From Kuschelorhynchus macadamiae (Eukaryota; Arthropoda; Insecta; Coleoptera; Curculionidae), in assembly GCA_030620095.1 (NCBI GenBank), contig JAUTXW010005194.1:1100501-1164500 (forward strand): a stretch of DNA of 64,000 nt, in the 5' to 3' direction. This document shows positions 20,410 to 30,944 of the stretch, piece by piece; position 1 is the stretch's first letter; each line of letters starts with the position of its first letter. Below the pieces are notes generated by a model. It was not told where the DNA came from and searched no databases. It was given only the letters and a program-made list of their open reading frames with translations. The translations under genes were made by a program, and so were the position numbers.

Positions 20410-20983
20410 CAGTGAAACCTCCCTTAAAGGGCACCTCCGAACAATGTACACCTCTGCTGAACCGACAAATTTGAAGCCACCCACCGTCAGTACATGTATT
20501 CCTGTGTATTAAACCCTCTTGACAACGGACATTCTCAATAAACAACGGACACAGACAGTAACATTTGGAACATTTTCAATAAAAACAGTAAAATTTACCT
20601 CCTCAGGACAGAGCAGAAGAATCCACATTTAATGCCGGTGTTTTTATTGCACATTATGGGCAATATTTAGATCTATAGGCTTGCTTATTGCTGCCTGGCT
20701 GTAAATTGCATAATAATTTTTATAAAATAGAATATCTTAGTTTTGATTGTTACTCTGGTGCGATCAATATGTCTTCAAACAAAAGAAAGTTTTTTAGTCT
20801 TCAAGAAAAAGTTGAAATAATTCAGGACACGGAAAAAAACAAACTTAGTGTCAGAGTATTAGCCAAAAAATTTTGTGTAGGAAAATCTCAAATTAGTGAT
20901 ATTTGGAGAAACAAAAGCGATCTTTAACAAGCGATTCGCCGAGACCGGGAACATGAAAGAGAAAAAGAAATTTGCGAAAACTA
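20410..20983 (+). mobile_element. pogo/Tigger-type element, 5' end only
   Basis: TA at 20408-20409 followed by CAGTGAAACCTCC, a pogo/Tigger-like terminus, then AAAGGGCACCTCCG and ACAACGGAC repeats typical of such ends. A helix-turn-helix coding start follows at 20769. Sequence similarity stops at about 20983, where a TA and another element's end begin. Confidence 0.6.
20769..20927 (+). pseudogene. pogo transposase N-terminal helix-turn-helix fragment
   Basis: Starts MSSNKRKFFSLQEKVEIIQD and continues LSVRVLAKKFCVGKSQISDI then W, a Pipsqueak/CENP-B type helix-turn-helix as at the N-terminus of pogo/Tigger transposases, where it binds the TIRs. TAA at 20925-20927 ends the frame where the family continues; the following codons (AIRRDREHEREKEICEN) still resemble coding sequence. 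The DDE domain is absent. Confidence 0.75.
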
Positions 20984-21614
20984 AGGGTGTTGCCATAAAC
21001 CACGTTGTCTACGACTATTAAATTTATAATAAAATCTCACCATGTCTCGTTTTTCTTCGTTTGAAAAAATCATTATTACAAAAAAACGTGTAGCAAATAA
21101 TCCCATTTGACAAGTAATGTCGTTTGTTATCAGCCCTGTGCCTTGAAAATCAAAGCCACCTTTCTAGAAATGGTTTTTTTCAAATGTTTAACATTTTAGT
21201 GTAATAATGTGAGGGTTGTGATATATCGTTAGAATCCCAATAAAAAAAGTGATTTAGCTGTGTAGAAATCCAATATGGCGCCGATAAAAAAAATAAAGTT
21301 GACGATGATTTCAGACAATCGAAACGTCGAAACAATTTTTTTGTTTTGCCAAACGATAGAACTTGAGAAGTGCTTACGAGAAAGTGTCTTTAGTTTTTCT
21401 CTAGCTGGTCAAATAAGGCAAAAAAAAAATTAAAATCAAAAGTGAGTAATTTGATTTTCCCTGATATCTCAAAAAGTAATTAAGATAGATCCGATTTTTA
21501 AAAGACATATTATTGAGCTCTTTAAAACACAAATTTGCCCTAATTTAACCATCTCTTCGTTTCTCTTGCGGTTTCCGAAATCCCAATGGTGGGGCTCGAA
21601 TTTGAATCACCCTG
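20984..21614. mobile_element. Possible short TA-flanked element with CAGGGTG-type end
   Basis: TA then AGGGTGTTGCC at 20982, and CACCCTG then TA at 21610-21616. These resemble the termini of the DD41D elements elsewhere in the window. The two ends share only AGGGTG, so this may be two unrelated ends. There is no coding capacity. Confidence 0.35.
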
Positions 21615-21621
21615 TATAGCA

Positions 21622-21688
21622 TTAATATACTACATTTATTACTGTTTGTTACTGTTAATATACTACATTTATTACTGTTTGTTCAAAC
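21622..21688 (+). repeat. Short tandem duplication
   Basis: A unit of about 31-32 bp (TTAATATACTACATTTATTA then CTGTTTGTT) occurs twice in direct tandem. Confidence 0.85.
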
Positions 21689-21715
21689 TTTGATAAATGA
21701 AAATGCCAGTGATAG

Positions 21716-21810
21716 GATTCGTGATTCGAATCATTTGGTTCGGATACGTAATTCGAACCGAGGATTCGAACCCTTTACTAGAATTCGAATCCTTTTTGGG
21801 AGAATTCGTC
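21716..21810 (+). repeat. Cluster of GATTCGAA-type palindromic motifs
   Basis: Six or seven occurrences of ATTCG / ATTCGAA / TTCGAACC within about 95 bp, on both strands because the core is palindromic. Function unknown; see findings. Confidence 0.6.
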
Positions 21811-24069
21811 CCAGCTCGTGCATCTCATTATAGCGACCTTTAATAAGTCTCTGAAGGTTATTCCTCATTGCCGTGCGTTTTATTATATTTATTCGTGTTC
21901 AATAACCCTTGAGTCTATTGTTTATCATAAAATCTCCTACTTCAAAGCGAGGTGTAAATATTTAATGAACACATACAAATAATTTTCAATATGTCGACAT
22001 CTGACTACTTATAATAACAGAACTTGAGGATCAATTACATTTTAAGTATAAATCGATTAAGTTCATATTAGATGCAAATCCGGATGTTATTATTATTTTT
22101 TTTGAAAAACGTTAATGTTATCATATTTGTTATTTACTTTCTTTGTAAAAGGGAAATGTAAACGTGAAAAAATCACCTTCCCAGGTTTTTACAGATCTTG
22201 ACGTGTTAGGGTCTCTAAACCTGTTTTCTCAATTCCGTCGGTCTATCTATACGTGGCATAGCTCAAAAACTACTTATCCCATTGACTTAAAATTTTGGTT
22301 TTAAAAATAAAGGATCATATGTGGATGAAATAGTAACATTTTGTTAATAATCCACTTTGGCGGAACATAATGATAAAAATGTTGTTAAAAAACTACTTAC
22401 TACCCAATTTACCTGAAGTTTTGCACAAAAATCAAGCATTATGGGTAGTCCCTAATTTGGTGACCAATAAGATATAGTAAATATTTTGCTGACCTATAAT
22501 AATGGTGATTACTGAGATAGTCTTTTGTCTATAAAGGTCCTTTGATTCTAGGTTTAGGTTGGTTTTATCACGTCTAACGTAATCAGGCAGTGCACAAAGT
22601 TAATGGCTAAGATAAGATATTCCTTTTTTTAAATTAAAATTAGAACTTTTATTGAAATTCCCTATCCCATATTTTTTGGAATATAAACTTTATAAAGAAT
22701 TTAAATGAATCCCAAAATCGGAAAATCCCAATATAAATATTTTTACGATTGGAAGTTTACTCTGAAAACACATAATTAGTTTTTTTATAGCTGGAAATAA
22801 ATTAATTACTTTGAGCAAAACATAATTATTAGAAATACTTTACTCGTGATGTACCAATTAAACAGCTGAACACGTAATCCTGTTTGTATAAATTATATTA
22901 ATCTTGTTTATGATTTCCCGTCAGTACATAATTCAAACCACAAAATAACCCATTTAATTTCTTTTGTTTTTAACTGTCAATTGCGCGTTTCTTTTTTTAC
23001 ATGGTTGTTTATATACAAAGGGATTTATAAATTATAACATACTCTGCTTATATATTGGCTTGTACTTTTTGGACTACTGCAAACATATTTCTCTAAAATA
23101 AATTACGACGATAAAAGTTACAAGAAACTGTGAAAACTGTATCTAAAAATATTAAGCAGTTCAGTTGAATAAAAAGTACCTACCGATTCTGAAAATGAAA
23201 TTACGGGGGAAAATTCAAATAAACGTCGCTCCTATAAAAGTTACTTGGAACTGTGAAAACTATATATAAAAATTTAAAGTGCTTCAGAAGTTACTTCAAA
23301 AAAACAATTTTTTTTGAGAGCTGTCACAAATAAATTACTCCCTTAAAAGTTACATCTAATTTTGAAAATCGTAAAATAATACATCATCCACGGGTCTGGA
23401 AATAATTTCGATTACTATTCGCAGGAAGCGGCAAAGTGAGGTTAAAGTTGAAATTTAAATTATCAACTTTAAAAAATTGCAGTAATTTAACCGTTAAAGT
23501 TGTAAACTAAAAATATAAATTTGGTCGCGATCTACCTAAGGATATCTTGTTTCGTAAAAAAAATACCCTACGGGCTTAGATGTATTAGTTTCCTTGTAAT
23601 ATAGAATAATGTTAAAAAATGTACCCATTCTTGTGAACTTTGGTACAAATTTCACAATACCTTTCCTAAATAGTCCTGCAATGTAGTTTTTTAAGCACTT
23701 TCCGGTGTCATAATTAGTTTTCTGACCAGACTCCTACATTTTTTATAAAAAGAGAAAGTGGCAAAAAAATCTATTTTTTTATTAACTTTTTCGAAAAATA
23801 TTTTTTCTTAAAAATTCCTATTTTCTCGCCATTTTCCCGATAGAGATGCATTTAGGTTTTTGTTCTCCTAGATATTTCCTATGAAAAAAGCCTCTTGGAA
23901 AATTTCGATAGGACTCACCCACTTTGAGATACAAGCACCCCAAAATACCCTTTTTTTCGAGAGAAAAAAAATCGTAAAATCGTCAAACGATATTGAAATC
24001 CAACCAAAAACAATAGGGTTGTGTAAGACCGGAAGAACCATCGTTCCAGAAAATTTCGTCAGAAAAAAA
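21811..24069. other. Non-coding region with one dispersed-repeat copy
   Basis: About 22130-22450 is a copy of the dispersed repeat (AAGGGAAATGTAAACGTGAA, GATTTTGA-like stretches, ACTACTTATCCCATTGACTT, GCGGAACA). 22450-24069 is AT-rich with no recognised element. The 65-codon plus frame at 23881-24078 resembles no family I know. Confidence 0.4.
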
Positions 24070-24278
24070 TCAAAATAGCGATTTGAGGATATTGCTCTAA
24101 TATCTGTTCCAGTTAAACCAAAACACTGGCTTAGATATGTAGATGATACTTTTACTGTTTCGCCTCATGGACAGGATACTCTTATCATATTTCTGGACCA
24201 CCTTAATCAACAACATCATAATCATAATATCAAGTTCACAATGGAAATTAAATCTAACGATTCCCTTTCTAGATGTTT

Positions 24279-26047
24279 CAGTGGCAGCTATTCAGGTGAA
24301 GTAGGTGAAGTGCTGCTTCCCAAGGAAAAATATATCAGCAAACATCTAACTATATTTATTATATATCTCTTACAATTTTAGTTTTTACATTCATTTATTC
24401 ACCTAATTGGTAAAAAATAAACTGTACATCTCGAATAAATATTTTACTTGACCGTTGGCGGCATGTCTTTAAAACTTTCAATCGAACTTTATTATAACAA
24501 CTATAATAGTGGCACAAACCGCTTCGACTTTCCTGGAGGTGCTATGTTCAGTTTACGATTTTCCTACTATGTTGCCATGACAACGCTTATGCGATGACGT
24601 CGAGCGCATGGAAGAATAATGTTAACCAGCGCCATACAACGCTCTCGGTGAATTGCACCCGCAGTACACTACACCCACGTGTCGTTCAGTTTGGGGTGGT
24701 TGTTTACTTTTATTTTCGCGGATTTCGCTGCAACCGGTTATTTCCTTTGCAGTTTGATATTTATTTATTTTGTTGTTACAACTTCAAATTCGAAGTTAGT
24801 AAACGTGATTGTTCAAGACTGGAATAAATTAAAAGACGTCTTTGAATTTATTACAAACTGTGAGAAATCTGATGAAAAATCAATCCGCTTTGCGAAACGA
24901 TTTTTAGTTGAGATGAACTGTATAATGCAAGTATCAACTCAGCAATTACTGACAAACGCCCAGCACAGCTTTTCTGAGAATTATAGACTTAGGTTTAGTT
25001 AATTAACTTGTAATATTGATGACTTCGCATTTTAATTATGTACGAATTAGAATATTACGATGCAATTTTAATAAATTAGATTAATAGAAACCATCAACGA
25101 TTGTGTTTGATTTTCGGTGCGCTAAGCAGAACATTACAGAACGATTTTGAATTCAAGTTTCTGGCATTAGTGTTTAATGACATTTTATCAATTACGGACA
25201 TACTATTTGACGTTCTTCAAAAAAAAATCGCTTGACATTCATTGTTGCTGTAAAAAAGGAAATGAACATTTTTTTAATAGCATGTTTGATAAAGCAAATT
25301 CTATTATAGAAATAAATCATTACAAATGTGAGCTTGCTAAGCTTTCACCTGAAGGAATTAGGGCTAAGTATAGAACCCTTTTTTAAGAAATATTGGACCA
25401 TATTTTAATGGAAATGACACTAAGATTTCAAGATTGTGGAAAACTTAGATATTCACGTTTGGCAGGTTCCGCTAAATTTCCCGAATATAGTTTAAATTTT
25501 CCGACTGGCCCGTTTGAAAATTTGTTACAGTTATATGGGGAAATATTTTCTAAAAGTCAGTGACTTAAAAATGAGCTTGGTCTTATTTTCGCCGATGAGA
25601 GTAATTGGAATATATCGCTGCAAGAACAAGTGAAAAAAGTTAATGAAAATAAATGTATTTTTACCGAAGCATATAAACTGTTTTCCCTTATTTTGACAAT
25701 ATCGTCGACAAGTGCTTCAGTGGAAAGATGTTTTTCTTGCTTCAAATGTGTAAAAATTTATTAAAGAAATACAATATCTCAAGAAAGACTTACTTCTCTT
25801 GGCAATATTTCAATTCAGAAGGAATTTCTGAAGGAGATTAGGGCAACTCATCCATTGTATGAGGATGTTATAAATAAATTTGCTGCTATGAAGGATAGGA
25901 GACTTGATTTAGTATACAAAATTTAGGTAAGTCGTAAAAAAATATTCTACCCCCTCAACATATAAAAAAATTCTGGAAAAAAATGTATTGCGATATTTTC
26001 TTGCTTTATTTGCATTTCACTTACTTTTTCGCCCGCGACCGCCACTG
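24279..26047 (+). mobile_element. hAT element, 8-bp TSD AGATGTTT
   Basis: CAGTGGCAGC at the left end and CCGCCACTG at the right form short TIRs (CAGTGGC). Both ends are flanked by AGATGTTT (24271-24278 and 26048-26055), an exact 8-bp duplication as made by hAT transposases. The site lies in the conserved FLDV codons of a Penelope reverse transcriptase, and the Penelope frame resumes after the right end. Confidence 0.9.
24780..25925 (+). pseudogene. hAT transposase remnants with C-terminal dimerisation domain
   Basis: 24800-24960 (VQDWNKLKDVFEFITNCEKS) is a possible mid region. 25240-25385 (HFFNSMFDKANSIIEINHY) is in another frame. 25560-25925 carries the clear C-terminus: LKNELGLIFADESNW, KLFSLILTISSTSASVERCF then SCFK, QERLTSLGNISIQK and FAAMKDRRLDL. 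The TISSTSASVERCFS block is the signature of the hAT dimerisation domain (LTIP-TS-SVERSFS in relatives). Stops at 25384-25386 and 25561-25563 and gaps show decay. It is of the zinc-finger-MYM-like (TTF-domain) hAT type. Confidence 0.75.
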
Positions 26048-26462
26048 AGATGTTTGTGTTCAAAGAGAAGAAAATGGTACAGGGTTTTTTTTTTATATAT
26101 TGCCACCCCTCTTATCTTTTTTATTTGACATTTTAGAAAAATGTGTCCCAAATAAAAGTTTAATGGTTTCAAATGAATTTTTATGAAAATATTTTTTTTC
26201 ATATACAGGGTGTTACAGAAAGTCTGGGCGTGGTCCAAGTTTCTTATTTCAAATAGGTACCCCATTTTTTTATTGAATTTTCGGATTCTCCTGAGAATTT
26301 TACACATTTTTTATAAGGGATATTCTATACTTAAATCTAAAGCCTAAAGAGATATTGTTATTTTTTGAAAACTATTATGTAAAACAGGTAAACATTTTTC
26401 TGGTCGTAAACTGGTCATTGACGGTGACTATTTTACTGTTTGGTAGACTTTCTGTCAATTTC

Positions 26463-26660
26463 TGGATAAAATGTCACATTTCCGATGAGGAAAAATCCGA
26501 CAACCTTCGCATAGCTTATGAGAATAACGAAAATACACAGGCAACCAGAACAGAAATCACCATCTTCCAACGAATCGCCATCTAAACAAACATTTTTTGA
26601 AATATCAGACGTGGATTTTTTTCCTTCTACGGGGTATTCCAAAAACATCGAATTTTGGAA
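26463..26660 (+). pseudogene. Diverged N-terminal transposase fragment in the left arm of element A
   Basis: Plus strand: MSHFSDEEKSDNLRIAYENN and, one frame over, SPSKQTFFEISDVDFF. It matches the layout of the N-terminus encoded on the other side of the element (MHYTDEERCDILRIFYKNNN ... PSRKTFKNIELGF) but with many differences. The two inverted ends therefore come from related, not identical, elements, while their outer arms are nearly identical. Confidence 0.65.
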
Positions 26661-26752
26661 ATATGCATATGAATGTAATTAAGGCAACACATGTTTTTAA
26701 AAAATATATGTATAATATTAACGAAAACAGAAAAGAATATTTTAAAAACTAC

Positions 26753-27194
26753 ACACAGCGTCAAAAAACTTGGACCCCTTCATAAGTCGCAATGCAAATA
26801 AGCTTTCCTCAAGACCGCGTATCTTCAGTAATAAATGAACCAACGAAGTGATTGAAAAATGATTATGTCAACGAATAGCGGGACTACCACTTTTAGTTAA
26901 CTGAGCCATGATATTGTAATCAGCAAGCTAATAAGGAGAGTTTAATTTTTTTTAGCCAGACCTCCCATTTAATTTGCATTAGGTCCTGTGTTGAGAAACT
27001 TTTAAACACTCTGTAGAGCGTTCTAATTACAATAGAATATTTCATGTGGCTAAAAGTGGCAGCCCTGCTATTCGTTAACATACACTTTTTTTAATCACAT
27101 GGTTGGATCATTTATTACTCAAGATACAAGGTCTTGAAACAGAGCATTTTTGCATTGCGTCTTATGAAGGGGTCCAAGTTTTTTGACGCTGTGT
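26753..27194. mobile_element. Palindromic (foldback) MITE
   Basis: Inverted arms of about 150 bp with outer ends ACACAGCGTCAAAAAACTTG (26753) and the reverse complement ending at 27194. The outer 34 bp match exactly and the inner arm (to about 26905 and from about 27045) is strongly similar. The spacer is about 140 bp. There is no coding capacity. It sits between the left arm and the transposase C-terminus of element A. No target duplication could be defined. Confidence 0.75.
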
Positions 27195-27251
27195 TTATTA
27201 CAAAAAACTACATATTATCAAATAATTCAATAATGAAATGAAATATAAATA

Positions 27252-28370
27252 TTATAATTGCTGAATGTGTCCACCATTCATTTCAATACAATTTGTATAA
27301 TCTGCTTCGATTTTATTAATCGCATTAATAATGAATTGTGCATGATTATTGTTTAAATCCTCAATGGCTTCAATTATTCTCCTTCTTAACACCTCTATAT
27401 CTTCCGTGGGAGTTTCATATATTTTATTCTGCAAAAATCCCCACAGAAAAGAGTCAAGAGGTGTTAAGTCGGGACTATTGGGCGGCCACCGAATCGGTCC
27501 AGTCCGACCAATCCACGTTTCAAAATTTTGATTTAAAAAATTTAGGACCGCAAAAACATTGTGTGGTGGGGCTCCATCTTGTTGCCAAATAATTTGGTTG
27601 TATTGACGGAGGGGTAAGTCATCCAAAATAGGTTCCAGATCATTATTTAATAAATTTAGATATTTTTCTCCATTTAAAGATCCATCAATGAAAATCGGTC
27701 CAATAATTTTGTTGTGAAGGAGCCCGCACCACACATTTAAAGTTTTTCGACCTTGGGTTTTAATTTCACGCATGGCCCGAGGGTTTTCCGTTGCCCAAAA
27801 TCTAACATTTTTCCGGTTGTGAATCCCGGCAGTACTAAAGGCGATTCATCTGACCATAAAACTTTTTGAAAAATATTGTTATCTTCATCTTTCATCAGCA
27901 ACATTTCCTGGCAAAACATGGTTCGTTGGTTTTCCTGATCTTCAGTTAATTTCTGGACGGGTAAAATTTTGTATGGGAAATATCCATGCTTTTTTAATGT
28001 CGAATAAATTTTGAAAATAGATTTATTAAAAAAAATTGATGCGTCTTTTAAGGCTGCATTTGGATTTTCTGAAAATAAATAATATTTGCGTAAGTTACTT
28101 TATATCCTGTGGGTAATTTCTATTAACCTACCTTGAAAAAATAATAAAATATTTAATTCCTCCTCCTCATTAATAACCGCAGTACGTTTTTTTTCTTTTA
28201 ACAGTCATTCGATTTCGAAAGCCAAGTTCAATATTTTTGAAAGTTTTTCGAGATGGAATAGCTCGCATGGGGAAAAGCCGCTGATATTCTCTTCTTGCCG
28301 CGCAAGCATTATTATTATTCTTGTAGAAAATGCGAAGAATATCACATCTTTCTTCGTCAGTGTAATGCAT
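27252..28370 (-). pseudogene. DD41D transposase A (frameshifted, with a small intron)
   Basis: Minus strand. The N-terminus at 28370 (MHYTDEERCDILRIFYKNNN) is a helix-turn-helix-like region. A probable 63-bp intron lies at 28069-28131 (TTCAAG/GTAGGT ... TTTTCAG/A). Exon 2 reads ENPNAALKDASIFF, TLKKHGYFPYKI, then VLWSDESP with the first aspartate. After a frameshift near 27770 come NVWCGLLHNKIIGPIFIDG, IIWQQDGAPPHN (second aspartate) and RWPPNSPDLTPLDSFLWG (third aspartate). Forty residues separate the second and third, one fewer than in the other copies. Start and end are intact but the frameshifts abolish function. Confidence 0.8.
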
Positions 28371-29010
28371 CTTTTCAATGAATTGACAGAACGACAGATC
28401 ACCGTCAATGACCAGTTTACGACCAGAAAAATGTTTACCTGTTTTACATAATAGTTTTCAAAAAATAACAATATCTCTTTAGGCTTTAGATTTAAGTATA
28501 GAATATCCCTTATAAAAAATGTGTAAAATTCTCAGGAGAATCCGAAAATTCAATAAAAAAATGGGGTACCTATTTGAAATAAGAAACTTGGACCACGCCC
28601 AGACTTTCTGTAACACCCTGTATATGAAAAAAAATGTTTTCATAAAAATTCATTTGAAACCATTAAACTTTTATTTGGGACACATTTTTCTAAAATGTCA
28701 AATAAAAAAGATAAGGGGGGTGGCAATATATAAAAAAAAACCCTGTACATTAGGACATTCTGTATAATACAGAAAACCTACATACCTACGCATACAAATA
28801 GATACTTAAATGGAAATAGATAAGAAGATTGGACAATGCTTGCGAGCCTCGAAAGATATTGTACCTTTTCAAACAGGAGTATATAAAATTCCTTGCTCCT
28901 GTGGAGAAGTGCGGAAACCGATTTTGACCCAGGGTCACGGTTCAGCGAGCACAAGTCGGGTATAAAAGTCCGTCTGAATCTCTCACAGCTCACTCGGTGT
29001 TCAGATCTTG

Positions 29011-29057
29011 AGATCCCTGAAGATGCCTCGTGTAATTGAAGGCGAAACGTCGGAGAG
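29011..29057 (+). ncRNA. Hammerhead-ribozyme-like motif in Penelope terminal region
   Basis: CTGAAGA at 29017-29023 (CUGANGA core), stem II GCCT/AGGC with a larger loop, GAAA at 29044-29047, then CGTC, giving the palindromic stem III ACGU and a GUC cleavage triplet (29049-29051). Stem I pairs TCC with GGA. The short palindromic stem III is the design reported for Penelope hammerheads, which may work as dimers. Confidence 0.7.
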
Positions 29058-29130
29058 TAATTCCAGTTTGACACGGTATATTAATCGTGTGGAAGTAATG
29101 TTTCCAAACTCGAAGGATTTCTGCATTCGG

Positions 29131-29846
29131 CTGAGGCCTCTTTTTAAACAACTCATCGTTTAAAAACTTCCTTGTTCACTTGTTACGGAATATTCTAATG
29201 GACGCCACTGTACTTTTAATCAAAATATGCATAAGGAAACGCATTTTTATTTATTAAAAATAACATAATTTTACTTGGCAAATGCCAACATCACATTTTA
29301 ATTTTCCCGTTTACGAAATAATATATGTATCTAAGCAGTTCTACAGCGTAACTAATAGTTAGCTATTATTATCACAAGCCCTCAATCACTTATATTTTAA
29401 GTTTTAATGAACTGATAATTATACCGATATTCAACTGTCGATTCACACGATAAAAATTACATTACACTGTTTCATGTAATTTGAACACATTGAGCCACTT
29501 TATACATAGATCAATCAACAGAGCAAAAAACCGGTGATTTGTTGCCAAAAATAGTTACCACTTGCAACTATTATTTGTTATAAACAATTTAATGCAAAAA
29601 ATCGCGTTTTCTTTCATTTTTGGCTTATAAAATCGAAACTAACGAAGCAACCTTAATGGTGTAAGACATGAATTGTAGAGAATAAAAATACAAACAATAG
29701 GATATGATTACACAACATAATCGGGCCATTATAATGGGAGAAAAAATCAAAAAAATAGGTTTTTTTTTCGAAAATTCACATTCCCTTATTTTTCAAGTTG
29801 TAGCGAAGGCCCTTTGCGAAATAATAAATATTGATATGTACTTTAC
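29131..29846. other. AT-rich spacer
   Basis: No gene, repeat end or coding signal recognised. Confidence 0.4.
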
Positions 29847-30944
29847 CAGGGTTCTTAGAGACCTGGAGAACCTGGAAAAGTCAGTATTTCAGAACTCTGA
29901 CTAACAATCAGGGAATTTAAAAAAAAATAATAGAAAGTCAGGGGATTTTATACTAAACCTGGAAAAATAATAAAATTAATATATCCACCAGCGTTGCTTG
30001 ATTGATTTACCCAAAATTATTTCGTCGCGTTTATATAACTATAATTGTATTTAACATATATATTATATAACTATAATTTATTTAACATCCCCCGTATCGG
30101 CTTTAGCAGTGTGACTTTCTAGTGGGTTGTTTTAAAAGGTTCACCTCATCGTAGAGCTAGTTTTATAGCTTTACAAATTGTGACAAATTCCCCTATAAAT
30201 GTTGTAAAATTAGATGAGTAGAAAATGTTCGAGTCTGTGAAAGGGCTTTGGACATTTAAACTCCCCTTAAAATTTGGATGGAAGATAAAGCCACCAAACT
30301 TCCATCAAATGTTTCAGTTACTGAGACAAAAAAGGCTTTAAGAGATATGCTTTTAAGACCAAGACTCATATTTTTCCACACATTGCCGCCATTTTAGAAC
30401 AATTTAAAAAAAAATCAGAGTGATAATTCTATGGTTTCTTTTTTGTATGATGATCTATTACAAATGCTGAACAAATTAATCAAAAATATCTTAAAAACAC
30501 AAGTTATGGATAAAGGTCTCCAACAAATTTTAAAATTAAATTTTGATAATAAAGATATTCTTTTACCAACTAATAAGATTGATGTTGGTTTGGCCTCTAA
30601 AAAAGCTTTAAAAAACCTAAATTTTCCTGAAAAGGACAAACTTATTTTTTATCGGAATGTCAGAAATTTTTGATAGATCAAATAAGGAAGTTAATAATAA
30701 CGTTTGCTTAAAACCAAATACCTCTTCCAGTTAAAGTAACCCTGCTTGCTCTATTACTATAGCATTTTCTTTAATATTTTATATTTCTTATACAATAACA
30801 TTTAAGTTTAGTTTCATTAGTTTTATTAACTTTTTTTATAAGAAATATAAATTCTCAAAATATAACCTGGAATTTTTGTGAAATTGTCAAGGAAAACCTG
30901 GAGAGGTCAGAGAATTTGATAATTCAAAATTGCTAAGAACCCTG
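29847..30944 (+). mobile_element. hAT-like element with perfect 12-bp TIRs
   Basis: CAGGGTTCTTAG at 29847-29858 and CTAAGAACCCTG at 30933-30944 are perfect inverted repeats. Just inside both ends are ACCTGGA and GTCAGGGAA/GTCAGAGAA-type motifs. The flanking 8 bp (TACTTTAC, TTTATGGG) do not match, so the duplication has decayed or was never there. It contains a transposase-like remnant. Confidence 0.65.
30270..30675 (+). pseudogene. hAT-type coding remnant
   Basis: Open in pieces: DKATKLPSNVSVTETKKALR, then 30431-30673 beginning MVSFLYDDLLQMLNKLIKNI, LLPTNKIDVGLASKKAL and LNFPEKDKLIFY. It resembles the mid region of an animal hAT family with the pattern MPFLYDDL--L---L---F, then LP--KID-GF. 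The N-terminus, catalytic region and dimerisation domain are missing. Confidence 0.5.

Larger units (their letters stand above)
26080..28745 (-). mobile_element. DD41D element A, outer boundary with TA duplication
   Basis: TA/CAGGGTTTTTT at 26078 and AAAAACCCTG/TA at 28747, inserted at a TA of the Penelope frame (NG-T-LGHS), so this is the true inserted unit. Inverted arms of about 350 bp (26080 to about 26428 and 28395 to 28745) are almost identical. A second pair of ends lies inside the arms: TA/CAGGGTGTTACAG at 26206 and CTGTAACACCCTG/TA at 28620. The transposase is on the minus strand. The left arm continues into a different, diverged transposase start on the plus strand. Confidence 0.8.
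24070..29130 (+). pseudogene. Penelope-like element (reverse transcriptase to GIY-YIG end), split by two DNA transposons
   Basis: Three pieces read as one Penelope element. 24085-24278: VPVKPKHWLRYVDDTFTVSP (YVDD active site), DTLIIFLDHLNQ and IKFTMEI, up to the L(D)V target of a hAT. 26048-26079: LDVCVQREENG. 28746-29130: TLGHSV then RKPTY, a degraded linker, GVYKIPCSCGEV of the GIY-YIG module, then the terminal region with a hammerhead motif at 29011-29057. Relatives read NDS-PFLDV-V-RK-DGTLGHSVYRKPT-T, exactly the order here. It is 5'-truncated at about 24070, and several stops and deletions make it inactive. Confidence 0.85.

Noticed and set aside
21700..21800. tRNA gene suggested by GATTCGAACCC
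   Set aside because: No A-box at the right distance and no cloverleaf stems can be drawn.
23881..24078. 65-codon plus-strand frame before the Penelope fragment
   Set aside because: No motif, and it does not match Penelope reverse transcriptase, which begins only at about 24085.
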